Below the pieces are notes generated by a model. The model did not search any database. It worked only from the letters and a program-made list of their open reading frames with translations, and was not told where the DNA came from. From contig CM038706.1 of NCBI GenBank assembly GCA_021613375.1, forward strand, positions 21,208,866 to 21,272,865: a stretch of 64,000 nt of DNA, in the 5' to 3' direction. Of the stretch, positions 35,088 to 46,218 are shown in pieces. The position numbers were made by a program, and so were the translations under genes. Position 1 is the stretch's first letter, and each line of letters opens with the position of its first letter. The stretch is from Megaleporinus macrocephalus (Eukaryota > Chordata > Actinopteri > Characiformes > Anostomidae).

Positions 35088-37030
35088 GCTTGCCGCTGAT
35101 GTTTTGGAAATATTTTACAATCTATCCCAGCTTAGTTTCAGGCTTAAACAGTTTGTTGGCAAGTTTTGAAGAAAAAAAAAAACGACACAAGGAAAATCTC
35201 AAATTTAATCTGGGCCTTTACAAGGATATTGATATTGAAAGTAAGCTTCATCTTTTAAGAGCGATGAATTTCGATAAGTGGTATGGTTGCTATTGAGCTA
35301 ATACTGATCTGCTAAATGTGCATACAGAGCTTGCTGTTTTTAATTTGACTCCTGTATGATAATGTAGACAAACTTGTAGCAATTTTCTGCTTAGTGACTT
35401 GGGCCAGTTATGCTCTTAGCAGCGTACATGGCGTTGATTATGTAGGGTGGGTAGTTTTCAAAACTATCGAGTGCATCCTATGATGTACCTTAGCTCAAGA
35501 CTGGCTTTAGGCATAATTGGAGGCCAAGTAAAGCAGATTTTGACTCGCCTGGTCACTCCCCCAGTCCTTGTATCTACCCACCCCATTGTTATGGGCTGTT
35601 CGGAAGCTGATATCATTTGTAAATAATGTTGATTTTTTTTATATATATATTCATGTGTATAGGTGAGTAGTGTGAAGTATTGAGCTCCCCCTTTCCTTAT
35701 CTTTTGTTTTTGTTGTATGATCCAGTTAGTCTTAACCATCTGTGAGACAAAAAAATAAAAATAAAAACATGTGGCGGTGCTTGAGAGGGTTTCTCTGGCT
35801 CCATACAAGCTGTTGGTTCAAACTTAGTTTGACTAAAATTTGAGTGACTTGGGCACCTCTAACACTTTCAGCAGCAGTTTAGAGTTAACCAAGTAGTGCT
35901 TAAGAAGTGCACCACCTAGAAGAAAGTTAATTGTAGCATACCCTCAATGATGTGCTTGCAGTCATGCCCTTACAAACCTGTTCACTATTTTGATCGTTGT
36001 TCAGCTTGATTCTAAAATGAGCAGCAAAGAACTTTGTAGGCCCATTGACTGTTGGATAAAGAATTTGTATTCTTTCCTTTTGACTGGTCTTGTCTGATTT
36101 ATGGACTGATATGAGCACACCTAATTTGGCAGGTTATAAATCACTGTATAATCGAAATTTTGTATCATTTGGTTGAAATGTTCCCTCCTGTTGCGTTACT
36201 GGTTTTCTTTGGTACTCCACAACTTGTTACTAATGGGTAAATTGTGCATATTTCCATACAAACTTATTCCTTGCAATTGCTATAGAACTTCTTCAGTCAT
36301 CTATATATATATATATATATATATATATAGCCTGTAGTTAACTTATATTCTGGACACATGCAGCAAAATATCAAAATTTAGTGTAATAGATTGTGTATAC
36401 TTATCAAAACCAATAAAAAAAAATATAGCTTGCTCTGGATTCAGTTTTTCAAAATTCCATAAATATGCGCTTTCTACTTAAAGTTCTGTGTATGGGGAAA
36501 AAAATCTTTTACAAACTGATGTATTTTTTTAATATGGTTTGGGTAATCTGAAAGGGAAACGAAAGGAATACTGTTTTTATGGGAGTGAACATTATATTGA
36601 ATTTTTCCTTTTTTCCATTTGAATAACAATTGTGCTTCTACTCATAGCATAGGCTTATTCATTGTGTTAGATAGGTGCCTTATTGCATGCTGTGTAGAAA
36701 TGTATGTTGAGCTGTAATAGAAAAAAAAAAGATTTTTGGCTCTTCCTCCCTTTGTTCCTTTACATACTAACCAACATTTTACTTTGACTTCAGGTAATTT
36801 GTTTTGCTTCTCTGTATATGAATATATGTTTACACTGTTACTGCTGTCTTTTAATTTACCTGTCAGCTGGCCTCATTGTAGAATAACTAGAGGTTAAATG
36901 AGAAGTTACAATGCCATTGATTCATATTTTGATCGCCCTCTTTTTAAGTGGTCGGATCTTGTTCCATGTCTCTTCCCCATCTTTGAGTGGCACACATGGA
37001 TAAATAAAGGTTCTTGACTATCTGTTTACC
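35088..37030 (+). terminator. Long 3' UTR of zinc-finger gene
   Basis: AT-rich, gene-free sequence after the stop. The AATAAA at 37003-37008 ('gataaataaagg') is a good distal signal. Earlier candidates occur, including near 36412. A (TA)n tract lies at 36302-36329. The extent of the UTR is inferred. Confidence 0.4.
36302..36329. repeat. (TA)n microsatellite
   Basis: Perfect TA run of about 28 bp. Confidence 0.9.
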
Positions 37031-37484
37031 TGTTTCTTGGTTGAGTTAAAATAGAAATGCTGACTTTTCAGCTTTTAAAACATGAATGTTATTTGTCGTG
37101 AGGACAAATCAATTTCAGGAGAGTGATCGCGAGTTGTTGATCTTTCAATAGTGTTGTTTTCAGGAAGAGAGTAAAGGGCTGTTGGCTCTCACATATGCTT
37201 GTCAGACTTCATCTATGCTTGTTGAGCAGACGTTGATTTGGTTTTTTTCATGATAAAGCAGAATAGATGCTTTCTGCTGATACTCAGTAAAAAAAGAAAA
37301 ATATGTTTTTGTTGATCTGAGACTACTTCAGCCCAATGGCAAGCTAGAGAGGAGCTAAGGGGCTTTTCTGTTGGACAGTCCTCAGTTTTAGAATTAGGAT
37401 GTCTGGCTAATGGAGAAATCCTTTGTTTGTAGAACGGCCCTAGCTTTTGTAAAATGCTGTTGTTGGTAAGCATTCAATTTCAGT

Positions 37485-37570
37485 ATCTAGGACTGTTTCC
37501 CAAGCCTGCTCCTGGAGTTTTCCCCTTGCTCTACACATCTGATCTAACTATTGGCTTAATTAAGAAACCC
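37485..37570. repeat. Fragment of 'cctgctcctgga' dispersed repeat
   Basis: Shares 'cc.aa.cctg.tcctgga' and 'acac.tctgatctaa' type words with the fuller copy at 51165-51370. A third fragment lies at 46380-46440. Confidence 0.4.
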
Positions 37571-37639
37571 CACGAAAGGCCGAGTGAACTGCGCGAGAAC
37601 ACAGGGTGCAGTAATGTGGTTGCAGGCTGCAGTCATGAC

Positions 37640-37720
37640 CAAGGCCTGCGCTATAAAAGGCCGCCTCTGGGGGTCGCTGTTGGATATCGTGCTGGTTGTA
37701 TTTCTGTGAGATCCCACTCA
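37640..37720 (+). promoter_or_regulatory. Orphan TATA-box promoter candidate
   Basis: A strong TATA box (TATAAAA at 37652-37658) is followed by GC-rich 'ggccgcc', with initiation expected around 37680-37690. About 240 bp later there is a donor-like 'tag|gtaagc' (37927-37935). It could start an untranslated first exon of the TLR4-like gene 1.6 kb downstream, or a noncoding RNA. Confidence 0.3.
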
Positions 37721-38023
37721 GTCATGTGTAGTGTTTATAAAGAAAAGTCTTGTAAAAACAGATGATCTCTGATTGCCAACACAGAGTAGCGGAGGCTGCT
37801 CCTGTTCATTCCCAACAGCAGTTAGTTTTAGTATTAAACGGTAGCCCTTGTGCGCTCCTACATTTGTCGGAATTAAATGAGCAACCGGACCCGCGGAGTT
37901 TGTGGATAACAGCGGACACCCCTGTGTAGGTAAGCTGGTGGGCGGAGTCAATTCTTTCACGTACGCGTGTAGCAATACGATCACCATCGCTTTTAAACAT
38001 CACGTGACATACATTTATTTTTA

Positions 38024-38027
<4 letters not shown>

Positions 38028-38070
<43 letters not shown>
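38028..38070. repeat. (AT)n microsatellite
   Basis: Perfect AT run of about 43 bp, directly followed by a dispersed repeat. Confidence 0.9.
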
Positions 38071-38076
<6 letters not shown>

Positions 38077-38084
38077 GTATGTAA

Positions 38085-38345
38085 CGAGTGTCTAATGGAG
38101 TGGACAGCAGCACTGCTGTGTCGGATCCACTCATACCAGCACAACACACACCAAAACGCCGCCACATCCGTGTCGCTGATGTTCTGAGAATGACCCACCA
38201 TCCCACCAATACCAGTTCTGTGGTGGTCCTGTTGGGGCCCTGGTCTTCAAAGAACAGAGAAGCGTATGAACTGCAGTATGTAATTGTTGAACTACGAAGT
38301 GCACCTTTGGTAAGTAGAGCTGATAAAATGAACAGATATCGTAGA
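38085..38345 (+). repeat. Dispersed repeat A, copy 1
   Basis: Contains 'cagcactgctgtgtcggatcc', 'accagcacaacacacacc', 'gtgtc.ctga', 'gagaatgacccacca', 'gttctgtggtggtcctg' and a 3' part 'gaactac.aagtgcacct'. The same words in the same order occur at 51530-51775, and its 3' part at 55448-55490. It is a non-coding interspersed element of unknown class. Confidence 0.65.
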
Positions 38346-38949
38346 AACTGTGGATTTCGTCTTCCGACTCATCTGTGTGTGTATAACGTCTCGTAGTGTT
38401 GTAGAAACAAGCGTGTTTTTTTTTGGAAAACGAAATATAGTTTAATTTTAAAAAGTATATTTGATCTGTACATTGTGTGTACATAGTTTTGTCTTGTTGG
38501 CCCAACACAAGAAGTTCAGGCACCTGTCTATTACCACATGTAGTATTCTTCTCATTCAACCTTTTTTTATTAAAAGAAAAAACAAAACAAAAAAAACCAA
38601 AGGGAACCAAAAGTGAGCCTTAGCCACCAAAAGCACCACAACAAGGGCAGAGTCATGCAGAAAACAACCTTCCACAATGAATATTCTCAGGCCTCCAAGA
38701 GACAATAGACAAGACATCACATCTCTTTCCATTTTCATGACATTTAAAGGCACAGTTGCAGCTTGATATGTAAAGAGACTGCACAGAAACCCAAGCTGTG
38801 CAGAAAATGATACATTCGTTTAATGTATTGCTGAAAATTCTGTGCTACTTTAATAGAATTTTTTTTCAAATGCATTTTTTCAGCATACCAAAACCACATA
38901 CACCCTCCCTGGGATTCTGTCACTCTGTTCCTCTCTTGTGTTTGGAAGA

Positions 38950-39281
38950 ACTCTTTAAAAAACTAAAGGAAGTGAGAGTTACTTATGCACGCGCAGAAAG
39001 TACAAAGGTACAAAAGGTCCTCATCAAAGATCTGCAAACATTTTTGTTTGATGGGATAATTGCTTTCCTGCATTACATTAACACTTTTTATAAAACAAAA
39101 AGTTGTAGTGGTGAACGCAACAAGTGTGTGTGTTTTAGTAGGTGACATTATTTCCCAGGTGCCGCCCTTTATTCACACGGGAATTAGTTCCTCATTTAAT
39201 ACGGGCACAACAAGGTTTTCTCACAGTTTTGGTTTCACAAACACTGAGAAATCATCATTGCAATATCAGTCTTACTTTAAC
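38950..39281 (+). promoter_or_regulatory. Proximal promoter region of TLR4-like gene 1
   Basis: An Ets/IRF composite-like word (AAAGGAAGTGAGAG, 38965-38978) lies about 310 bp before the start codon. PU.1 and IRF factors are known to drive myeloid TLR4 expression in mammals. The 120 bp before the ATG still resemble the same interval of gene 2 ('ccaggtg.cg', 'gttcctcattt'), but much less than the coding parts do. No TATA box is clear. Confidence 0.35.
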
Positions 39282-39368
39282 ATGGCAGCTTTCTGTGTGG
39301 AGAGAGGCATATTCCTGTATGTAGTTTTCATTATTGTACAAAATGGAACTGGGGAGAAGTGTACGCAG
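39282..39368 (+). CDS. tlr4: TLR4-like copy 1, exon 1 (signal peptide)
   Basis: 29 codons with a hydrophobic core 'IFLYVVFIIV'. The donor is CAG|GTATGT, phase 0. It aligns residue for residue with exon 1 of copy 2 but is clearly diverged. Confidence 0.85.
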
Positions 39369-41983
39369 GTATGTTTCACTATGGTAATCTAGGAGCATTT
39401 GTTTTATGATTGATTGGTATTTAATGGGTATGTCTATAACTGTTAAACAATTTCTCAGAAATATATCTGATGTACTGGAATCAGCAAGCAGTACTTGGGA
39501 TTAATCATTTATGATTTGTTTCAAACAGATTAAAAATGGCAGGCACTATTCGTGTGGAGGAAAGAATCTCACCTACGTACCTGCCAGTATTCCTTCCTCT
39601 GTGGAGATATTGGACTTTAGTTTTAACTTCTTGCCCACCTTGCAGACCACGTTATTCCCTCAGCTGCATGAGCTGAAACATCTCGATCTCACAAGGTAGA
39701 AGCGTTTTCTTTACGTGATCTACGACAAGCTTTGTTTTCACTTAATGGAATCAGTCTGTTTGTATATGTTGGTCTTTCAGATGCCATATCCGTCATATTA
39801 CCCATGATGCTTTCTACAATGTGAAGAATGTGACCACACTGATTCTCACTGGAAATCCTGTCTCCTACATAGAACCTGAAGGCTTGAACTCATTACATAA
39901 ACTACTCCGATTAGTTCTGGTGGACGTTGGTCTGTTGTCTTTAAATGTTCACTTCAACAATCTCACAAAGCTTCGAGAACTAAACGTTGGGACTAACAAC
40001 CTTCAGTGCGTGGCTTTTCCAGCATTCATGATGAACTTCAGGGACTTCAGTTTACTGGATCTTCATGCTAATAACATATCTACTATAAAAAGCATTGACA
40101 ATAATGTTCTTCGAGAGATGAGGGGAAATATCACCTTAATTCTTTCACGGAATCCGATCTTACACATAGAACCAGGAGCATTTCAGAACATTTATCTCAG
40201 AGAGCTTAACATACGAGATGCCTTTGTTTCACTCAACGCACAAAGTGATGGTCTAAAGGCACTCGCTGGTCTGACTGTTGGCAAACTCATCATTGGAAGT
40301 TCTAGAGAGAGCTATTTAAGGACATCTGAGTCCACTTTCCTTGATGGTCTCTGCTCAGTCAATTTTGAAGAAATAGAGTCTCTCCAAGTTGGTTGGTCAG
40401 CTTCTGAGATCCGTTGTATTGTCAATGCCACAAAGCTCACTCTTAAACGAGGCTACATAAGAAGAATGGAAAACATCACATTTCAGCAAACTAAAGAACT
40501 CTATATAGGTTACAATATTTCACCCATGACTCTGGAACTTTCACATCTGCATTCATTAGAAAAACTTGTGGTGGTTGAAAATAGGTATACATTCTTTCAA
40601 GGTCTCAGTGACATGCCCAAACTCCAGCATGTAGATATGAGTGGAGGCAAAATGTATCTGTCAGACTGCTGTTCAAAGCAGTTCAGAGGGTTGCCACTCA
40701 TTCGTAGCCTTAACCTGAGTTTTAATGAAGCTGTATATATGGAGAAAGATCCATTTTCTAGACTTACCTCCTTGGAAGTCTTGGATTTACACCTTACACG
40801 TATCGGTGGACTAAATGTGCAATTTGAACTTTTTAAGTACCTCCACAATTTACAGTTTCTGGATTTTTCATATTCAAGTTCCGTTATTAGGAGCACCATG
40901 ACATTTAGTGGTCTAATCAGGCTAAAAGTACTAAAAATGGCTGGCAACGATATCAAAGGAGATGCAATGAAATACTTGTTTCAGAATCTCACAGTACTGG
41001 AAGTTCTCGACATCTCAGATTCTAAGATAGAGAGTGTAGCCTGGAAAACTTTCAAATGCCTTCCGAGACTAAAGCATTTATTTCTCAGTCGAAACAGGTT
41101 GATGGCCTTGGATTTTTTAACCCATCCAAATCTAAAGGGTTTAACATTATTAGATGTACACACAAATAACATTGCTAGCATTGCACATAACGTTTTACAA
41201 AATCTGCCAACAAATCTCTCTGTGTTTGATTTGTCCTTTAATCCGATTGAATGTTCCTGCTCACAAATTGATTTTCTTTTGTGGATCACTAAACATCAAC
41301 ATATATTTCCCCAGTCAAATGACATTTTGTGTAAAATATTGTCACAAAAGCCAAAAATGAGGACCATAGACTTTAACATTCAAAGCTGTATACACATCAG
41401 AATCGTTACGATTGTTTTCTCCATATGCGCTGTAGTTCTTCTTGTACTTGCATCGTTTTTGGTCTACAAGTTTCAGTTTTATCTGCGGTACGGCTGTGTG
41501 CTAATCAGAGGTTATAGAGTCTCCAGGCAGCAAGAATGTTCCTATGACGCCTTTGTAATCTACTCCAGCAAAGATGAAGCCTGGGTAATGGATGAACTGG
41601 TGGAAAATCTGGAAAACGGGGTCCCACCCATTCATCTGTGCCTTCACGTGCGGGACTTTGAAGCTGGCAAGGCCATCACCTCCAACATCATAGACGAGGG
41701 CATCATGGGCAGTCGGAAAATTATAGTGGTCGTATCTAAACACTTTATTGAGAGTTCTTGGTGTCGGTTTGAGTTTGAGGTGGCCCAGTCCTGGCTAGTG
41801 ACGCAAGGCAATGCCAACATCATCATCATTATTCTAGAAGATGTGGAGGAGGAGAAGACCAAGAAAGTGTTTGGGCTTCATAAGCACCTGAAAAAGAACA
41901 CTTACCTGAAGTGGAGTGGGAACCCCATCAGTAACATGAGGTTCTGGATTCGACTGAGAAAAGCTGTTATGTTCAAAACTTAA
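39282..41983 (+). CDS. tlr4: Toll-like receptor 4-like, copy 1 (818 aa, three exons)
   Basis: Exons 39282-39368, 39529-39695 and 39781-41983 join in phase 0 and phase 2 to 818 codons plus stop. A three-exon layout of signal peptide, LRR N-cap and a large remainder is the TLR4 arrangement. Residues 1-24 look like a signal peptide. Leucine-rich repeats follow, including 'LILTGNP' and 'LDLSFNP'-type units, then a Cys-rich LRR C-cap ending 'NIQSC'. A transmembrane helix spans about 626-648, and a TIR domain about 671-815 carries 'YDAFVIYSS', 'GSRKIIVVVS' and the 'FW' box. TLR4 is a surface and endosomal pattern receptor that signals through MyD88 and TRIF adaptors. Oddity: the BB loop reads R-D-F-E-A-G, with Ala713 where mammalian TLR4 has Pro. 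The 5' and 3' parts are almost identical to copy 2, but the middle is not. Confidence 0.92.
39529..39695 (+). CDS. tlr4: TLR4-like copy 1, exon 2 (LRR N-cap)
   Basis: 167 nt. The acceptor is CAAACAG ending at 39528 and the donor is AAG|GTAGAA. Encodes the N-cap and first LRR ('SIPSSVEILDFSFNFL'). It appears identical to exon 2 of copy 2. Confidence 0.92.
39781..41983 (+). CDS. tlr4: TLR4-like copy 1, exon 3 (LRRs, TM, TIR)
   Basis: 2203 nt. The acceptor is TTTCAG ending at 39780. The first codon completes the split Arg and continues C-H-I-R-H-I-T. The exon carries nearly the whole receptor. Confidence 0.95.
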
Positions 41984-43503
41984 TGTGTCCACTTCACTGT
42001 TTTGTTGAATTGATAAGAGATAGATGATAACACTTGACTATGTGGTGCTGTTTATAAGGCTACATGACACCTACATAAGCTTATCATGACAACTGACATA
42101 ATCTTATATTAACAACTGTAAAATTCAATAAGGTTTAAAAATCTCATTTTTTTAAATTAAACAGTCTAATTGCACTTTTAAGTGTACACCTTTTCTTTTT
42201 AAAAAAGAGGTCATGCAGTGATCATTGATAATAAGTATACAGAAAGTGCATAGCATGATTATCAGTGAGATGTAAATATTCTTGTTTTATAATTGAATTT
42301 TTCTACTGCTAACCATATTACATTACTGATGTTTATACGTGTGGATGATCTACTGTACGTGTTTTGGTGGAACTCACGGTGACCTATGACATGCAAGCTA
42401 AGGACTTATTAGGCTTTTTTGTTTGTCATTCCACCAAAATCTTAAGACCAGTTAAAAATTGACTGCTCAAAAGTTTTTGTCTCTTACTCCCACTTCTTCT
42501 TTTTGCATTGTGAAGCTCTCCTTAGAAACATCTTAAGATCCAATAGTGCAAAATGCAAATTCTTGCCATTTTTTAAACTTTTCTTAAGATTTTGATCAGG
42601 AGTATATAACATGTGAAAAGAAAAGAAATACAAGATTAAAAGCTAGTTCCACTGATCTTCCAAAAAACTGTCATGCAGAGCGAGTTAGTGTAAAAGGAAA
42701 CTTTCTAACTAATGTTTTTTACATTGGTGGTGATGAAAACCAGGATCACCATGTCTGCAACACAAATGTAGTCATTTTTTGTACTATCCCAAATGACCAG
42801 TGGACCTACACCAGTCTTTTGAGTTTTTATATGTAATGGTCATTATATTAAAATAGTTTTAAAACACAATAAATAATAATTACAAATAAATATTTAAAGT
42901 ATTTTTGGGGGACTGTTTTTGACTTTGCTTGTGCCACCTGTCTTCATCAGGTGTTATATTCAACATGCAACATATTATATATAATTTTATGGATTAAGTT
43001 TCTTTGAGGAAGCTTTCAGAGGCAGTAAACATATGTAATATCTGGTTCACGAAAACAGTTAATAGCAACATGTAACATGGCTCTGACTAAAGCATGGTTA
43101 GTATATAGACAAGGGCAAAAAGGTGCTTTGTAACAGAGTTCTAGAAAGAACCCTTTACATCACATGGAGGTTCTTCACACTCATCTCATTTACAACCGTT
43201 TTTAAAGAATCATTCAGTGATTTTTTTTTTAGATTACTACAGTGATTTTTTTATGACATCGCTCCAAAGAACCCATTTGGTTTCAGTTGGATCTTTTATT
43301 TTGAAGAGTTTAACTATAAAGGAGGAGTTTCAGACAGTTCTTCTGATCCTTAGTTGTTGCATGACCTAATTTGGGCGTCATTTGAAAATGTTGTCCAGGT
43401 GACGTTCCCTGTTTTTTATCAGTTAAGTTCCTCATTTTGCATTCTTCATATATTTAGTTCCATGTTCAGTTAGATGCTGTTGTTGAACACTGATCCTATT
43501 GAT
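41984..43503 (+). other. Spacer between the two TLR4-like genes
   Basis: 1.5 kb of AT-rich DNA. An AATAAA at about 42869-42874 is a candidate polyadenylation signal for copy 1. A fragment of the 'agaacc' MITE family lies at 43120-43300. A possible TATA box (TATAAAGG, 43315-43322) lies about 180 bp before the copy 2 start codon. No gene is seen. Confidence 0.5.
43120..43300. repeat. 'agaacc' MITE-family fragment in copy 2 promoter
   Basis: Words 'agaaccctttacatcacatgg', 'ggttctt' and 'aaagaaccca' match the complete element at 53451-53636 in order. It lies within 200-380 bp of the copy 2 start and has no counterpart in front of copy 1. Confidence 0.5.
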
Positions 43504-43590
43504 ATGAAGGCCTTTTGCATAAATAGAGATATTTTTGTATGTGTAGTTTTCTTTATCATACAAAATGGAACTGGAGAGGAGTGCACACAG
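43504..43590 (+). CDS. tlr4: TLR4-like copy 2, exon 1 (signal peptide)
   Basis: 29 codons. The donor is CAG|GTACGC, phase 0. Confidence 0.85.
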
Positions 43591-46218
43591 GTACGCTTCA
43601 CTATGTCATTTATTTACAGATGCATAGGGACGTCTAATGTTATGATCACTGTATCTTATTTTTCAATGAATATTATGCAATATGGTTATATAACAAACAT
43701 ATAACAAATTCCTAAGAATTGTAAACAGTACTGGTGATTATTTTATCATTTTGATTGACACAGATTAAAAATGGCAGGCACTATTCGTGTGGAGGAAAGA
43801 ATCTCACCTACGTACCTGCCAGTATTCCTTCCTCTGTGGAGATATTGGACTTTAGTTTTAACTTCTTGCCCACCTTGCAGACCACGTTATTCCCTCAGCT
43901 GCATGAGCTGAAACATCTCGATCTCACAAGGTAGAAGCGTTTTCTTTACGTGATCTACGACAAGCTTTGTTTTCACTTAATAGAATCAGTCTGTTTGTAT
44001 ATGTTGGTCTTTCAGATGCCATATCCGTCATATTACCGACGATGCTTTCTACAATGTGAAGAATGTGACCACACTAATTCTCACTGGAAATCCTGTCTCC
44101 TACATAGAACCTGAAGGCTTGAACTCATTACATAAACTACTCCGATTAGTTCTGGTGGACGTTGGTCTGTTGTCTTTAAATGTTCACTTCAACAATCTCA
44201 CAAAGCTTCGAGAACTAAACGTTGGGACTAACAACCTTCAGTGCGTGGCTTTTCCAGCATTCATGATGAACTTCAGGGACTTCAGTTTACTGGATCTTCA
44301 TACTAATAACATATCTACTATAAAAAGCATTGACAATAATGTTCTTCGAGAGATGAGGGGAAATATCACATTAATTCTTTCACGGAATCCGATCTTACAC
44401 ATAGAACCGGGAGCATTTCAGAACATTTATCTCAGAGAGCTTAACATACGAGGTGCCTTTGTTTCATTCAACGCACAGAGTGATGGTCTAAAGGCACTCG
44501 CTGGTCTGAGTGTTGGCAAACTCATCATTGGACGCTACAGAGAGGACCTTTCAAAGACATGTGAGGCTGATTACCTTGATGGTCTCTGCTTAATCAATTT
44601 TAAAGAAATATACTTTTACCAAAAAGAATGGTTGGATTCGGGCGACCATGTGTTCCGCTGCATGATAAACGCAACCAAAATCACTCTGAAACGAGGCCAT
44701 ATAAGAGTAATAGAACCGGTACCGTTTGCTCACCTTAAAGAACTTTATATAGGTACCAATGATCTGGCTGAAATTTCGGAACTTTCAAAGATGCAGTCTT
44801 TAGAAAGACTTGTCGTTGTTGACAATGACGCAGTATTGTTTGGGGGTCTCAGAGATATGCCCAAACTCCAGCATGTAGATCTGAGCAGAAACCAACTGTC
44901 ATTGAAAGATTGCTGTTTCTCGTATTTCAGAGAAACACCAAACATTCGCCACATTAATCTGAGTCTGAATGCAAATATAATGTTAGACACTAAACCGTTT
45001 TCTGGTCTTGACTTGCTTGAGATATTAGATTTTCATCACACAATGCTGGACATGATCGGGGAATTTGGAGTCTTACAAAATCTGCAGTACTTAAAATATT
45101 TAGATCTTTCGTACACAAGTACTACTTTTAAAAGCTCGTTGTGTTTTCATGGATTAACTAGTCTTACAGTTCTGAAAATAGCTGGTAATACTTTCCAGGG
45201 AGATACACTGGAATATTTATTTGGAAAGCTCACAGTGTTGGAGGTACTGGACATGTCGAACTGTGGCATTGATCGATTAGCCTCGAAAGTTTTCAGAGAC
45301 CTCCAAAGACTACACCATTTACTTCTTAGTCAAAACAGATTGATGGTTTTGGATTTTTTGGTACACCCTAATCTACAGGGCCTAACACGACTCACTGTAG
45401 ACCAAAACAACATTGCTAATATCCAACTAGGTACGCTTCAAAATCTACCCAAAAATCTCTCAATTTTTGATTTATCTTTTAATCCAATCAACTGTCTCTG
45501 CACCCAAAGACATTTCATTCTGTGGATCACTGAACATCAGAAAATATTCCCCAAACCTAATAATATTTTATGTAAAACACTACCAACAGACTCAAAACTG
45601 AGGGCCATAGACTTTGACATTAAAAGCTGTATACACATCAGAATCGTTACGATTGTTTTCTCCATATGCGCTGTAGTTCTTCTTGTACTTGCATCGTTTT
45701 TGGTCTACAAGTTTCAGTTTTATCTGCGGTACGGCTGTGTGCTACTCAGAGGTTATAGAGTCTCCAGACAGCAGGAATTTTCCTATGACGCCTTTGTAAT
45801 CTACTCCAGCAAAGATGAAGCCTGGGTAATGGATGAACTGGTGGAAAATCTGGAAAACGGGATCCCACCCATTCATCTGTGCCTTCACGTGCGGGACTTT
45901 GAAGCCGGCAAGGCCATCACCTCCAACATCATAGACGAGGGCATCATGGGCAGTCGCAAAATTATAGTGGTCGTATCTAAACACTTTACTGAGAGTTCTT
46001 GGTGTCGGTTTGAGTTTGAGGTGGCCCAGTCCTGGCTAGTAATACAAGGCAATGGCAACATCATCATCATTATTCTAGAGGATGTGGAGGAGGAGAAGAC
46101 CAAGAAAGTGTTCTGGCTTCATAAGCACCTGAAGAAGAACACTTACCTGAAGTGGAGTGGGAACCCCATCAGTAACATGAGGTTCTGGATTCGGCTCAGG
46201 AAGGCTGTTATCACTTAA
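43504..46218 (+). CDS. tlr4: Toll-like receptor 4-like, copy 2 (818 aa, three exons)
   Basis: Exons 43504-43590, 43764-43930 and 44016-46218 have exactly the same lengths and phases as copy 1 (87, 167 and 2203 nt), giving 818 codons plus stop. The signal peptide core is 'IFVCVVFFII'. LRRs, Cys-rich C-cap, transmembrane helix and TIR domain are all intact, so there is no sign of a pseudogene. The BB loop again has R-D-F-E-A-G, with Ala715. About half of the residues in the central LRRs (roughly 170-620) differ from copy 1, while residues 30-169 and the TM/TIR differ at only a few sites. It probably senses a different ligand or partner from copy 1 but uses the same signalling tail; that is inference. 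Confidence 0.92.
43764..43930 (+). CDS. tlr4: TLR4-like copy 2, exon 2 (LRR N-cap)
   Basis: 167 nt, read as identical to exon 2 of copy 1. The acceptor is GACACAG ending at 43763. Confidence 0.92.
44016..46218 (+). CDS. tlr4: TLR4-like copy 2, exon 3 (LRRs, TM, TIR)
   Basis: 2203 nt. The 85-bp intron before it differs from that of copy 1 at one base. It ends R-K-A-V-I-T and TAA, whereas copy 1 ends R-K-A-V-M-F-K-T. Confidence 0.95.

Noticed and set aside
39821..39823. GTG as the start of a 720-residue TLR
   Set aside because: The frame is open further upstream and joins exons 1 and 2 through good splice sites, giving the expected signal peptide and LRR N-cap.
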